This document shows positions 17,002 to 23,699 of a stretch of DNA of 31,237 nucleotides, piece by piece. The stretch's first letter is position 1; each line of letters begins with the position of its first letter. This DNA comes from Leucobacter sp. (GTDB lineage Bacteria; Actinomycetota; Actinomycetes; Actinomycetales; Microbacteriaceae). The stretch covers positions 8,613 to 39,849 of the forward strand of contig JAPSIU010000001.1 in the NCBI GenBank assembly GCA_031178565.1, in the 5' to 3' direction. The notes under the pieces were generated by a model. The model was given only the letters and a program-made list of their open reading frames with translations. It searched no databases and was not told where the DNA came from. A program made the translations under genes and the position numbers.

Positions 17002-17643
17002 CTAGTCCATCGTGCCGCTGAGGAAGAACTGCATCTGCTTCGCGACGCTCACCGCGTGATCGCCGAAGCGCTCGTGATACCGGCTCGCGAGGGTCGCGTC
17101 GACCACGCCCGTCGGGTTGTCGGTGAGCTTGTCGCTCAGCACCTTCTCGAACACCTTGGCGTGCAGTTCGTCGAGGTCGTCGTCGAGGTCGCGGATCTCG
17201 ACGATCACCGAGGCCTCCTGCGTCCGCAGGAGCTCGGCGACCTTCCCGGCCATCTCGACGTCGAGGGCGCCCATCCGTGTGAAGGTCTTCTTGAGCCCCC
17301 GCGGGATCGCGCTCTCGGGGTAGCGGTAGCGGGCCAGCTGAGCGATGTGCTGCGCCAGATCGGCCATGCGCTCGAGCGACGCGCTCATCCGCAGCGCACC
17401 CACGACGAGACGAAGATCCGATGCGACGGGCTGCTGCCTCGCGAGGATGTCGATCGTGAGCTGATCGAGTGCCGATCCGAGCTCCTCGATCTGATCCGCG
17501 CTGTCGATCACCCGTTCCGCGAGAGCGACGTCGGAGTCCCCGAACGCGTTCGTCGCATCGGTGATCGTCCCCACCACGAGCTCGGCGATCTCCACCAGGC
17601 GCTCCTGCACCTCGCGAAGCGACTGCTGAAAGACCTCACGCAT
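17002..17643 (-). CDS. phoU: PhoU phosphate-signalling protein
   Basis: A 213-residue all-helical protein with the two PhoU repeats (about 8-95 and 115-205). The first repeat has AELVVGTITDATNAFGDSD and the second has RTQEASVIVEIRDLDDDLDELH, with the acidic positions that bind Fe/Mn clusters in PhoU. PhoU is a negative regulator that links the Pst phosphate transporter to the SenX3/PhoR-type kinase. ATG at 17643 has AGAGGA 7 bases upstream; the TTG at 17661 would include that Shine-Dalgarno in the coding sequence. It is divergent from senX3 across a 140-bp gap holding Pho-box-like repeats. No pst genes are in the window. Confidence 0.94.
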   Translation of the reverse strand: MREVFQQSLREVQERLVEIAELVVGTITDATNAFGDSDVALAERVIDSADQIEELGSALDQLTIDILARQQPVASDLRLVVGALRMSASLERMADLAQHIAQLARYRYPESAIPRGLKKTFTRMGALDVEMAGKVAELLRTQEASVIVEIRDLDDDLDELHAKVFEKVLSDKLTDNPTGVVDATLASRYHERFGDHAVSVAKQMQFFLSGTMD

Positions 17644-17700
17644 CCGGTTTCCTCTCTCCAACGTTCTGCGCCAGTGCGCACCTACCCCAGTCTGAGCCGC

Positions 17701-17743
17701 CCCGGTGAACCGCGCTGCACGAACGAGTGAACATCAGTTGAAC
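17701..17743 (-). promoter_or_regulatory. Candidate Pho box (RegX3/PhoP-type 11-bp direct repeats)
   Basis: Read on the minus strand from 17743, four successive 11-bp units begin GTTCAAC, GTTCACT, CGTGCAG and GTTCACC. Units 1, 2 and 4 match the PhoP/RegX3 half-site GTTCACC at 6/7, 6/7 and 7/7. The array lies about 40-80 bases before the presumed senX3 transcription start and 58-100 bases before phoU, which suits control of both genes. Confidence 0.7.
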
Positions 17744-17770
17744 TCTCCATCCCGCGAACAGCCGTCCCCC

Positions 17771-17776
17771 TACGAT
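17771..17776 (+). promoter_or_regulatory. -10 element of senX3, near-leaderless arrangement
   Basis: TACGAT, seven bases, then ATG at 17784. No Shine-Dalgarno precedes this ATG. The in-frame ATG at 17775 overlaps the hexamer and is less likely. Confidence 0.6.
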
Positions 17777-17783
17777 GAGAGAC

Positions 17784-19025
17784 ATGGACCCGACCGCCCT
17801 CGTGCTCGTCTCAGTCGCACTCGGCGTCATCATCGGCGCGGGTACCACCGTAGCAATCGTCAGGGCCCGCGCGGCGGGGAAGCGCCGGGCGGCCGAGATG
17901 CGACCGGAACTTCCCGAGATTGCGACCTCGATCCTCGACGAGATCGACACGTTCGCAGTGATCATGGACGCCTCGCTCACGCCGGTGTACGCGAACCCGA
18001 CGGCGCGGCACGAGCAGCACGTGAGCGGCGAGCAGATCCGGGCGCCCGAGTTCCTCAGTCGCGTGCGGAGAGTCATGTCCACGGGCATCCCGGACACGCA
18101 CGAGCCCGACCCCGGCAACCCGTCGGACACCGTGCGGATCCACATCGTTCGGTTGCAGCGGCGCTTCGTCGTCGTCCTGGCGGAGGATCTCGGCGAGGAA
18201 CAGCGGGTGAACGCGATGCGTCGCGACTTCATCGCGAACGTGAGCCACGAGCTCAAGACCCCCATCGCGGCCATCGGCCTGCTCTCCGAGGCCGTTCAGC
18301 AGGCGGCGGACGATCCGGAGCTGGTCAGGGACTTCGCGAAGAGCCTCGTGAAGGAGGCCCGGCGGCTCGGGGAGCTCTCGCGCGATGTCATCCAGCTCTC
18401 CGAGGCGCAGTCGACCCTGCGACCCGAGGATCGCGAGACCGTGTCGATCCGCGACCTCGTCCGCGGCGAGGTGGAGTCGCATCGCGCCTTCGCGGCTCAG
18501 CACGGCGTCGAGCTCGTCGTCACCGACGATGCGGAGCTGGACCGCCCCGCGACGATCCTCGGCCGCCCCACGTCGCTCGGCTCCGCCGTCGCGAACCTCC
18601 TCAGCAACGCGATCCGCCACTCCCCCGACGGCGGCAGGGTCGGGGTCGGCATGTCGTTCGACAAGAGCGGTTTCATCGTGACCGTCACGGACCAGGGCGA
18701 GGGGATCGCTCCCGAGCATCTCCCGCGGATCTTCGAGCGCTTCTACCGCGTCGACGGGGCGCGCTCCCGAGGCGAGGGCGGCACGGGCCTCGGGCTCAGC
18801 ATCACCCGGCACACGATGCGAGCGCACGGCGGAGACGTCGACGTGTGGTCGCAGCAGGGCGTCGGATCCAGCTTCAGCCTGAGGTTCCCCCTCCACAACC
18901 CCTCCGGCTCCGGCAAGAAGCCCAAGCGCATCAAGAAGGCGAAACGCGTCGTGCGAGTCGCCGCGAAAGAGGCGGCGGCTCCCCCGGGGCAGCCCTCCGC
19001 AGACCACGAGAAGGGATCACAGTAG
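17784..19025 (+). CDS. senX3: Sensor histidine kinase SenX3-like
   Basis: A 413-residue kinase with one N-terminal membrane helix (about 3-25), a PAS-like domain (about 45-135; VIMDASLTPVYANPTA), a HisKA domain with phosphoacceptor His155 in NVSHELKTPIAAIGLL, and an ATPase domain with NLLSNAIRHS, DQGEGI and GEGGTGLGLSI. A basic Lys/Arg-rich tail of about 35 residues follows. This is the architecture of SenX3, which senses phosphate status together with PhoU and Pst and phosphorylates RegX3. The start at 17784 is set by the TACGAT promoter signature; the frame upstream adds only MRD. The stop TAG overlaps the GTG of regX3. Confidence 0.94.
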   Translation: MDPTALVLVSVALGVIIGAGTTVAIVRARAAGKRRAAEMRPELPEIATSILDEIDTFAVIMDASLTPVYANPTARHEQHVSGEQIRAPEFLSRVRRVMSTGIPDTHEPDPGNPSDTVRIHIVRLQRRFVVVLAEDLGEEQRVNAMRRDFIANVSHELKTPIAAIGLLSEAVQQAADDPELVRDFAKSLVKEARRLGELSRDVIQLSEAQSTLRPEDRETVSIRDLVRGEVESHRAFAAQHGVELVVTDDAELDRPATILGRPTSLGSAVANLLSNAIRHSPDGGRVGVGMSFDKSGFIVTVTDQGEGIAPEHLPRIFERFYRVDGARSRGEGGTGLGLSITRHTMRAHGGDVDVWSQQGVGSSFSLRFPLHNPSGSGKKPKRIKKAKRVVRVAAKEAAAPPGQPSADHEKGSQ

Positions 19026-19723
19026 TGGCACAGCACATCCTGCTCGTCGAGGACGAGGAATCCATCTCCCGACCGCTCGCATACCTCCTCGAGCGAGAGG
19101 GCTATCGGGTGACCGTTGCCGACGACGGCGCGAAGGCCGTGACCGCCTTCTCCGAGAGCCACCCCGATCTCGTGCTCCTGGACCTGATGCTGCCGAGCCT
19201 TCCCGGGACCGAGGTGTGCAGGGCGATCCGGCAGACCTCGCAGGTGCCCATCATCATGCTCACCGCGAAGGACAGCGAGATCGACATCGTCGTCGGGCTC
19301 GAGCTCGGCGCGGACGACTACGTCACGAAGCCGTACTCGACCCGGGAGCTCCTCGCCCGCGTGCGCGCGGCGCTGCGCAGATCAGGAGCGGGATCGGTCG
19401 ACGACGAGCGCGAGCAGTCCGACTCGCTCGTCATCGACGAGCTCGGCGTGCGCCTCGACTCCGAGCGGCACTCCGTCGAGGTGCGCGGCGAGGAGATCTC
19501 GATGCCGCTGCGCGAGTTCGAACTGCTCGAGATGCTGATGCGGCACTCGGGCCGCGTTCTGACGCGCGGGCAGCTCATCGACCGCGTGTGGGGCAGCAAC
19601 TACTACGGCGATACGAAGACGCTCGACGTGCATGTCAAGCGCATCAGGGCGAGGATCGAGGAGGAGCCCTCGAAGCCGAAGCTCATCTCGACCGTGCGCG
19701 GCGTCGGCTACCGCTTCGGGTAG
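19025..19723 (+). CDS. regX3: OmpR-family response regulator RegX3-like
   Basis: A 232-residue phosphate-response regulator. The receiver domain (1-120) has Glu9-Asp10-Glu11, the phosphoacceptor Asp53 in LLDLMLPSLPG, the Thr in IIMLTAKD, and Lys in DDYVTKPYS. The winged-helix DNA-binding domain (about 140-232) contains MPLREFELLEMLMRH, the recognition part TLDVHVKRIRARIEE, and the terminal TVRGVGYRFG. GTG at 19025 shares one base with the senX3 stop and has AAGGGA upstream, so the pair is translationally coupled. RegX3 activates pst, phoA-type and other phosphate-starvation genes through GTTCACC repeats; such repeats are seen just upstream of senX3, indicating autoregulation. A long terminator hairpin follows. 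Confidence 0.96.
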   Translation: MAQHILLVEDEESISRPLAYLLEREGYRVTVADDGAKAVTAFSESHPDLVLLDLMLPSLPGTEVCRAIRQTSQVPIIMLTAKDSEIDIVVGLELGADDYVTKPYSTRELLARVRAALRRSGAGSVDDEREQSDSLVIDELGVRLDSERHSVEVRGEEISMPLREFELLEMLMRHSGRVLTRGQLIDRVWGSNYYGDTKTLDVHVKRIRARIEEEPSKPKLISTVRGVGYRFG

Positions 19724-19756
19724 CCCGCTCCCCAGAGCTCCCCGGAGCGGGCCCCC

Positions 19757-19804
19757 GACGCAGAGTGCCCCCGGAGCCAGAAGGCTGCGGGGGCACTCTG
19801 CGTC
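19757..19804. terminator. Bidirectional terminator hairpin between regX3 and the LpqE-like gene
   Basis: A perfect 17-bp inverted repeat (19757-19773 with 19788-19804). The loop can pair further (AGCC/GGCT around AGAA) after one mismatch. It has no T-tract, the form common in high-GC actinobacteria, and lies between convergent genes. Confidence 0.85.
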
Positions 19805-19815
19805 GCCTCCGAGCG

Positions 19816-20406
19816 TCAGTGCGCGTCTTCGGCGGTCTCGCTTTCGCCCACGTGCGACTGCGACGCCTCGGCGTCCTCCGCGGCGAGCTCCTCGCCCGCG
19901 GCGGGCTCCTCCGCGGCGTTGAAGTCCGCAGGCAGGACGTAGGAGCGGTACTCCTCGAGCGTGCCGTCGAGCACGGGCACGTCGCGCTGGACCTCGGCGG
20001 CGCCGACGGCCTGGAAGTTCGCGTCCACGGTCGCTCCGGGGATGAGATCCGGGATCTCGACGAGCACCGGCGCCTCCTCGCCCTCGGGATCGCCGAAGAG
20101 CGTGCTGCCGACGGGAACGGTGAACTCCGCTCGGGCCTGCTGGGATCCCTCGCCGGTGAAGCTGATGGCGACGTCCTGGGGCTCACCGGTGCGGTTCACT
20201 GCGCCGAAGACCACGTTGAAGCTCTCGCCGCTCTCGCCGGCGATGAGCATCAGGTTGCGCACATCGACCCCGCTGATGCTCACGTCGATGCCGTCGCTCG
20301 GCGCGTACGGCTCGAGTGTCGCCTGCGAAGCGACGAGGCTGCATCCGCTCGCGCCCAGAGCGATGGCCGCCGCGAGAGCAATAGACGAGGCGATCCGAAT
20401 CTTCAA
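19816..20406 (-). CDS. lpqE: LpqE-like lipoprotein
   Basis: A 196-residue secreted lipoprotein. The signal peptide reads MKIRIASSIALAAAIALGASG with Cys22 as the lipidated residue in the lipobox ASGC. The mature part is a beta-rich domain (about 40-160; VSISGVDVRNLMLIAG, NVVFGAVNRTGEPQDVAISF, VPVGSTLFGDPEG) that matches the character and the carD neighbourhood of mycobacterial LpqE (Rv3584). The C-terminal 40 residues are acidic and Ala/Glu-rich. The start is TTG at 20406 with GAGGA five bases upstream; no in-frame ATG precedes the signal peptide. A TATGAT at 20473-20478 (minus) could be its -10. The function of LpqE is not established. It is divergent from carD, with an iron-box-like site in between. 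Confidence 0.87.
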   Translation of the reverse strand: MKIRIASSIALAAAIALGASGCSLVASQATLEPYAPSDGIDVSISGVDVRNLMLIAGESGESFNVVFGAVNRTGEPQDVAISFTGEGSQQARAEFTVPVGSTLFGDPEGEEAPVLVEIPDLIPGATVDANFQAVGAAEVQRDVPVLDGTLEEYRSYVLPADFNAAEEPAAGEELAAEDAEASQSHVGESETAEDAH

Positions 20407-20503
20407 GGTTGTCCTCCGAGCCGTGGTCGATGTCGTGACGCGCGTTGTCGGCAGCCATCACAGTTTGAGATCATCATATCCGGCCCCGCACGGGAGGCGC
20501 AGC

Positions 20504-20522
20504 TTAGGTCATCCTAACCCTG
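20504..20522 (+). promoter_or_regulatory. Iron-box-like (DtxR/IdeR) operator candidate
   Basis: The 19-mer TTAGGTCATCCTAACCCTG matches 14 of 19 positions of the DtxR/IdeR box TTAGGTTAGSCTAACCTAA, including both halves TTAGGT and CCTAACC. It is centred about 38 bases before the presumed carD transcription start, on the -35 region. Confidence 0.5.
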
Positions 20523-20538
20523 CGCGACAAGAGTGTGG

Positions 20539-20544
20539 TATTCT
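20539..20544 (+). promoter_or_regulatory. Extended -10 element of carD
   Basis: TGG followed by TATTCT gives an extended -10. The start codon is 28 bases downstream, leaving room for a short leader with the AAAGGAG Shine-Dalgarno. The -35 region overlaps the iron-box-like site. Confidence 0.55.
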
Positions 20545-20572
20545 AGTGGTTGGACTGTAAAGGAGCCACTCG

Positions 20573-21058
20573 ATGCAATTTGAGGTCGGAGAGACCGTCG
20601 TCTACCCCCACCACGGCGCAGCAAAGATCATCGAGGTGAAGAAACGCAAGCTCGGCGGTGAAGAGAAGCTCTTCCTGAAGCTGCAGGTCAACCAGGGTGA
20701 TCTCACGATCGAGGTCCCCGCGGAGAACTGCGACCTCGTCGGCGTGCGCGATGTCATCGATCAGGAGGGCCTCGAGCGCGTGTTCGAGGTGCTGCGCGCG
20801 CCGTTCACCGAAGAACCCACCAACTGGTCCCGCCGATACAAGGCCAATCTCGAGAAGCTCGCGTCCGGCGATGTGATCAAGGTGTCCGAGGTCGTCCGCG
20901 ATCTGTGGCGCCGCGACCAGGAGGTGCGCTCCCTCTCCGCGGGAGAGAAGCGCATGCTCGCCAAAGCCCGCCAGATCCTCGTCTCCGAGCTCGCGCTCGC
21001 GGAGAAGACGGACGAGGAGAAGGCGTCCGAGGTTCTCGACCAGGTGCTCGCCTCGTAG
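20573..21058 (+). CDS. carD: CarD-family transcriptional regulator
   Basis: A 161-residue RNA-polymerase-binding protein. The N-terminal RNAP-interaction (RID/Tudor-like) domain, about 1-60, reads [17 protein letters not shown]. The C-terminal helical DNA-binding domain holds the conserved Trp85 in [13 protein letters not shown], which wedges into the minor groove at the upstream edge of the bubble and stabilises open complexes. CarD is abundant and essential in mycobacteria and controls rRNA and many housekeeping promoters. ATG at 20573 has AAAGGAG 7 bases upstream, one of the strongest ribosome sites in the window. A terminator follows, so ispD is transcribed from its own promoter. The lpqE-carD-ispD-ispF order matches mycobacteria. 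Confidence 0.97.
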   Translation: MQFEVGETVVYPHHGAAKIIEVKKRKLGGEEKLFLKLQVNQGDLTIEVPAENCDLVGVRDVIDQEGLERVFEVLRAPFTEEPTNWSRRYKANLEKLASGDVIKVSEVVRDLWRRDQEVRSLSAGEKRMLAKARQILVSELALAEKTDEEKASEVLDQVLAS

Positions 21059-21091
21059 CACCCGGCTCGTTCCCGGGATCAGGATCCCATC

Positions 21092-21123
21092 CGAATCGCC
21101 CCGCCCTGCTGCGGGGCGATTCG
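21092..21123 (+). terminator. Terminator of carD
   Basis: Perfect 12-bp stem CGAATCGCCCCG / CGGGGCGATTCG with an 8-nt loop, 34 bases after the carD stop, followed by a short ATTT. Confidence 0.85.
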
Positions 21124-21188
21124 CATTTCCGCGTCCACCGGGCGCATTCCGGCTTCCCGACGCACTCCCCCGGCCTGCGGCGGCGGAG

Positions 21189-21194
21189 TACGCT
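21189..21194 (+). promoter_or_regulatory. -10 element of ispD, leaderless arrangement
   Basis: TACGCT, six bases, then ATG at 21201, with no Shine-Dalgarno. Confidence 0.6.
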
Positions 21195-21200
21195 GGGCGC

Positions 21201-21995
21201 ATGAGCAGGTCAGCAGCCGCGAACGATCCGACGCCCGCCGATGCCGCGCCGCACACGCTCCCGACGCTCGGGGTCGTGCTCGTGGCCGCGGGGCGCGGGG
21301 AGCGGCTGGGCGCCGGCGTGCCGAAGGCGTTCGTCGAGCTGCACGGACGACCCCTCGTCGAGTTCGGGATCGCGACGGTGACCTCGCTCCCCCACGCCGG
21401 CCACCTGGCGCTCGTCGTCCCCGGCGACCGCGCGGCGGAGGCGCTGGAGCTCATCGACCAGGTGGTTCCCGAGCGCTCGGCCTGGTCCGTCACGGTCGTC
21501 CCCGGCGGGCGCGAGCGGCACGAGTCGGTGCGCTTCGGTCTCGACGCGCTCCCGGCGTCGATCGACACCGTGCTGGTGCACGACGCGGCCAGGCCGTTCG
21601 CGAGCGTGGAGCTGTTCGAGCGCGTGATCGAGGCCGTGCGGAAGACCGGCGTGTCAGCCGTACCGGCGCTCCCCATCTCCGACACCGTGAAGCGCGTCGA
21701 TGCCGCAGGAGTGGTGCACGAGACGGTGGATCGGGCCCCGCTCGTCGCCGTGCAGACGCCGCAGGGTTTTCCGCGCGAACTGCTCGCGGCCGCGCATTCG
21801 ACCGCCCAACTCCACGACGGGGAGGACGCCGGTTCCGCTCCCACCGACGACGCCGAGGTGGTGCAGCGCTCGGGCGGGACCGTGCGGACAGTTCCCGGCG
21901 AGGTGCGCGCGCACAAGCTCACGACGCAGGCCGACCTCGCCCTCCTCGAAGCGATCCTCGAGGTCAACGTCGCGGGTGTGGCGGAGGCCCTGTGA
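21201..21995 (+). CDS. ispD: 2-C-methyl-D-erythritol 4-phosphate cytidylyltransferase
   Basis: A 264-residue enzyme of the MEP isoprenoid pathway that joins CTP and methylerythritol phosphate. After a 24-residue disordered extension, the nucleotide-binding start VVLVAAGRGERLGAGVPKAF carries the conserved Gly-rich loop, Arg and Lys. Later motifs are GGRERHESVRFGL, VLVHDAARPF (metal-binding Asp) and VAVQTPQGFPRELL, all typical of IspD. It forms a Rossmann-like fold acting as a dimer. ATG at 21201 follows a leaderless promoter signature. The stop overlaps the ispF GTG (GTGA), so the two are made together, as in other actinobacteria. Confidence 0.96.
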   Translation: MSRSAAANDPTPADAAPHTLPTLGVVLVAAGRGERLGAGVPKAFVELHGRPLVEFGIATVTSLPHAGHLALVVPGDRAAEALELIDQVVPERSAWSVTVVPGGRERHESVRFGLDALPASIDTVLVHDAARPFASVELFERVIEAVRKTGVSAVPALPISDTVKRVDAAGVVHETVDRAPLVAVQTPQGFPRELLAAAHSTAQLHDGEDAGSAPTDDAEVVQRSGGTVRTVPGEVRAHKLTTQADLALLEAILEVNVAGVAEAL

Positions 21996-22480
21996 ACACG
22001 AAGGGGCCGGAGATCCGGGTCGGGACCGGCTTCGACGTCCACGCCTACGACTCCGGATCCCCGCTGCGGCTCGCGGGGCTCGACTGGCCGGGAGAGCCCG
22101 GGCTCTCGGGGCACAGCGACGGCGACGCGGTGTGCCACGCCGTCGTCGACGCGCTGCTCTCGGCGGCCGGTCTCGGCGACATCGGCGGCCTCGTCGGCGT
22201 CGACGAGCCCGGCACCGAGGGCGCGGCGAGCACGGGGTTCGTGCGGATCGCGCTCGAGCGCCTGGCAGCCGAGGGCTGGAGACCCGTCAACGTCTCGGTG
22301 CAGATCGTCGGCGAGCGGCCGAAGTTCGCGCCGCGTCGCGAAGAGGCGCAGCGCTCCATGTCCGAGATTGTGGGAGCTCCCGTCTCCCTGGGCGCGACGA
22401 CCACGGATCACCTCGGCTTCACGGGCCGGGGCGAGGGCCTCGCCGCGATCGCGACCGCCCTCATCCTGCGGGGCGGCTGA
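21992..22480 (+). CDS. ispF: 2-C-methyl-D-erythritol 2,4-cyclodiphosphate synthase
   Basis: A 162-residue MEP-pathway enzyme that cyclises the CDP-methylerythritol phosphate product to the cyclodiphosphate, acting as a homotrimer with zinc. The metal ligands are in GTGFDVHAY (Asp-x-His) and in GLSGHSDGDAVCHAVVDALL. The C-terminal end has SLGATTTDHLGFTGRGEGLAA. Normal length. The start is GTG at 21992, overlapping the ispD stop by GTGA, with GGAGG five bases upstream. It is convergent with purM across 23 bases, with only a weak 5-bp hairpin and no clear terminator between them. Confidence 0.96.
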   Translation: MNTKGPEIRVGTGFDVHAYDSGSPLRLAGLDWPGEPGLSGHSDGDAVCHAVVDALLSAAGLGDIGGLVGVDEPGTEGAASTGFVRIALERLAAEGWRPVNVSVQIVGERPKFAPRREEAQRSMSEIVGAPVSLGATTTDHLGFTGRGEGLAAIATALILRGG

Positions 22481-22503
22481 TCCCGCGCGCAGGCGGGCGG
22501 CGC

Positions 22504-23613
22504 CTAGGCCGAGTAGGAGCCCACGAGGCGCACCGCACCGCCGTCGACGCCCTTGGCGCCCTGCTCGAAACCGTCGAAGTCGCGCGACGCCGTCGACACC
22601 GTGCCCGCGACCCAGGTCTCGAGCCCCTCGGCCGTGAGGGCGGTCGCGACCTGCGCTGCCCGGTCCGCGGAGACCACCGCGAACATGCCGATGCCGAGGT
22701 TCCACGCGCCCTCGAGCGAGTCGAGGGAGTGCCCTCCGAGATCCGCGAGGTGCCGGAAGACGGGGAGCGGAGACCAGCTCGCGCGATCCAACTCGACCCA
22801 CGATCCGACGGGGAGCACACGCGCGAGGTTCGCCGCGATCCCGCCCCCCGTGACGTGGCTGAGCACGTGGATCGCGCCGTCGAGCGACGGGTCCTCGAGC
22901 ACGCGCAGCAGCGGGGAGGTGTAGAGCGCGGTCGGAGTCAGGAGCGCCTCGCCGTAGCTCGCACCGAGCTCGGCGCTGTGGTCGTGGTAGCCGACGCCCC
23001 GCTCGGCGAGGATGTGGCGGACGAGCGAGAAGCCGTTCGAGTGCAGACCCGAGGCCGCCATCGCGAGCACGACGTCGCCGTCCTGGACGCGCTCGGGCGA
23101 GAGCATCCTGTCGGCCTCGACCACACCCGTGGCGGCGCCGGCCACGTCGTACTCGTCGGGCCCGAGAAGGCCGGGATGCTCCGCCGTCTCACCGCCCACG
23201 AGCGCGGTGCCGGTGGCCTCGCAGGCCGCGGCGATCCCGCGCACGATGTCGGCGATGCGCTGCGGGACGAGCTTGCCGCAGGCGATGTAGTCGGTCATGA
23301 AAAGCGGCTTCGCCCCGACCACGACGATGTCGTCGACGACCATCGCGACGAGGTCCTGGCCGATGGTGTCGTGCTTGTCGATCGCCTGCGCGATGGCGAC
23401 CTTCGTGCCGACGCCGTCGGTCGAGCTCGCGAGCAGCGGACGCCGGTACCCGAGCAGTGCGGAGGCGTCGAAGAGTCCCGCGAACCCGCCGACCCCGCCG
23501 AGCACCTCGGGCCCCTGGGTGCGGGCGACGGCCGACTTCATCAGCTCGACGGCGAGGTCACCTGCCGCGGTGTCCACTCCTGATTGGGCATAGATCGACG
23601 AGTTTTCGCTCAC
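22504..23613 (-). CDS. purM: Phosphoribosylformylglycinamidine cyclo-ligase (AIR synthetase)
   Basis: A 369-residue purine-biosynthesis enzyme that closes the imidazole ring, converting FGAM to AIR with ATP. Diagnostic motifs are YAQSGVDTAAGD at the N-terminus, LLASSTDGVGTKVAIA, DLVAMVVDDIVVVGA, VGGETAEHPGLLGPDEYDVAG and HVTGGGIAANLARVLP. Length is slightly above the family norm. The start is GTG at 23613, six bases after TAAGCT, so the message is probably leaderless. It is divergent from purF across an 86-bp gap with a long inverted repeat, which suggests joint control of the two purine genes. Confidence 0.97.
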   Translation of the reverse strand: MSENSSIYAQSGVDTAAGDLAVELMKSAVARTQGPEVLGGVGGFAGLFDASALLGYRRPLLASSTDGVGTKVAIAQAIDKHDTIGQDLVAMVVDDIVVVGAKPLFMTDYIACGKLVPQRIADIVRGIAAACEATGTALVGGETAEHPGLLGPDEYDVAGAATGVVEADRMLSPERVQDGDVVLAMAASGLHSNGFSLVRHILAERGVGYHDHSAELGASYGEALLTPTALYTSPLLRVLEDPSLDGAIHVLSHVTGGGIAANLARVLPVGSWVELDRASWSPLPVFRHLADLGGHSLDSLEGAWNLGIGMFAVVSADRAAQVATALTAEGLETWVAGTVSTASRDFDGFEQGAKGVDGGAVRLVGSYSA

Positions 23614-23619
23614 GCGGAA

Positions 23620-23625
23620 AGCTTA
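23620..23625 (-). promoter_or_regulatory. -10 element of purM, leaderless arrangement
   Basis: Minus-strand TAAGCT, six bases, then the GTG start of purM. A plus-strand TACCCT (23624-23629) overlaps it and is one candidate -10 for purF. The left arm of the purF inverted repeat begins at the next base. Confidence 0.6.
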
Positions 23626-23684
23626 CCCTGCGATGTGGGAGACTAGAGGGTGCGCCTGCTCGGCGCCCCACCCACATCGCAGGG
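23626..23684 (+). promoter_or_regulatory. 14-bp perfect inverted repeat with nested stem in the purF leader
   Basis: Arms at 23626-23639 and 23671-23684 are perfect reverse complements (CCCTGCGATGTGGG / CCCACATCGCAGGG). Inside, GGG (23648-23650) with GCGCC (23652-23656) can pair with GGCGCCCC from 23662, giving a second stem of 8 bp with one bulged T and a 5-nt loop. The right arm contains the start of the only Shine-Dalgarno-like sequence (AGGGAG, 23681-23686) before the purF ATG at 23700. It could be an RNA control element, or paired DNA operators for the divergent purM/purF promoters. Confidence 0.6.
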
Positions 23685-23699
23685 AGCACCACAACAGAT

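Noticed and set aside
20504..20517. Telomere-type TTAGG repeat
   Set aside because: It is a single palindrome, not a tandem array.
20543..22801. Minus-strand frame of 752 codons spanning carD, ispD and ispF
   Set aside because: Antisense shadow; all three plus-strand genes are strongly recognised families.
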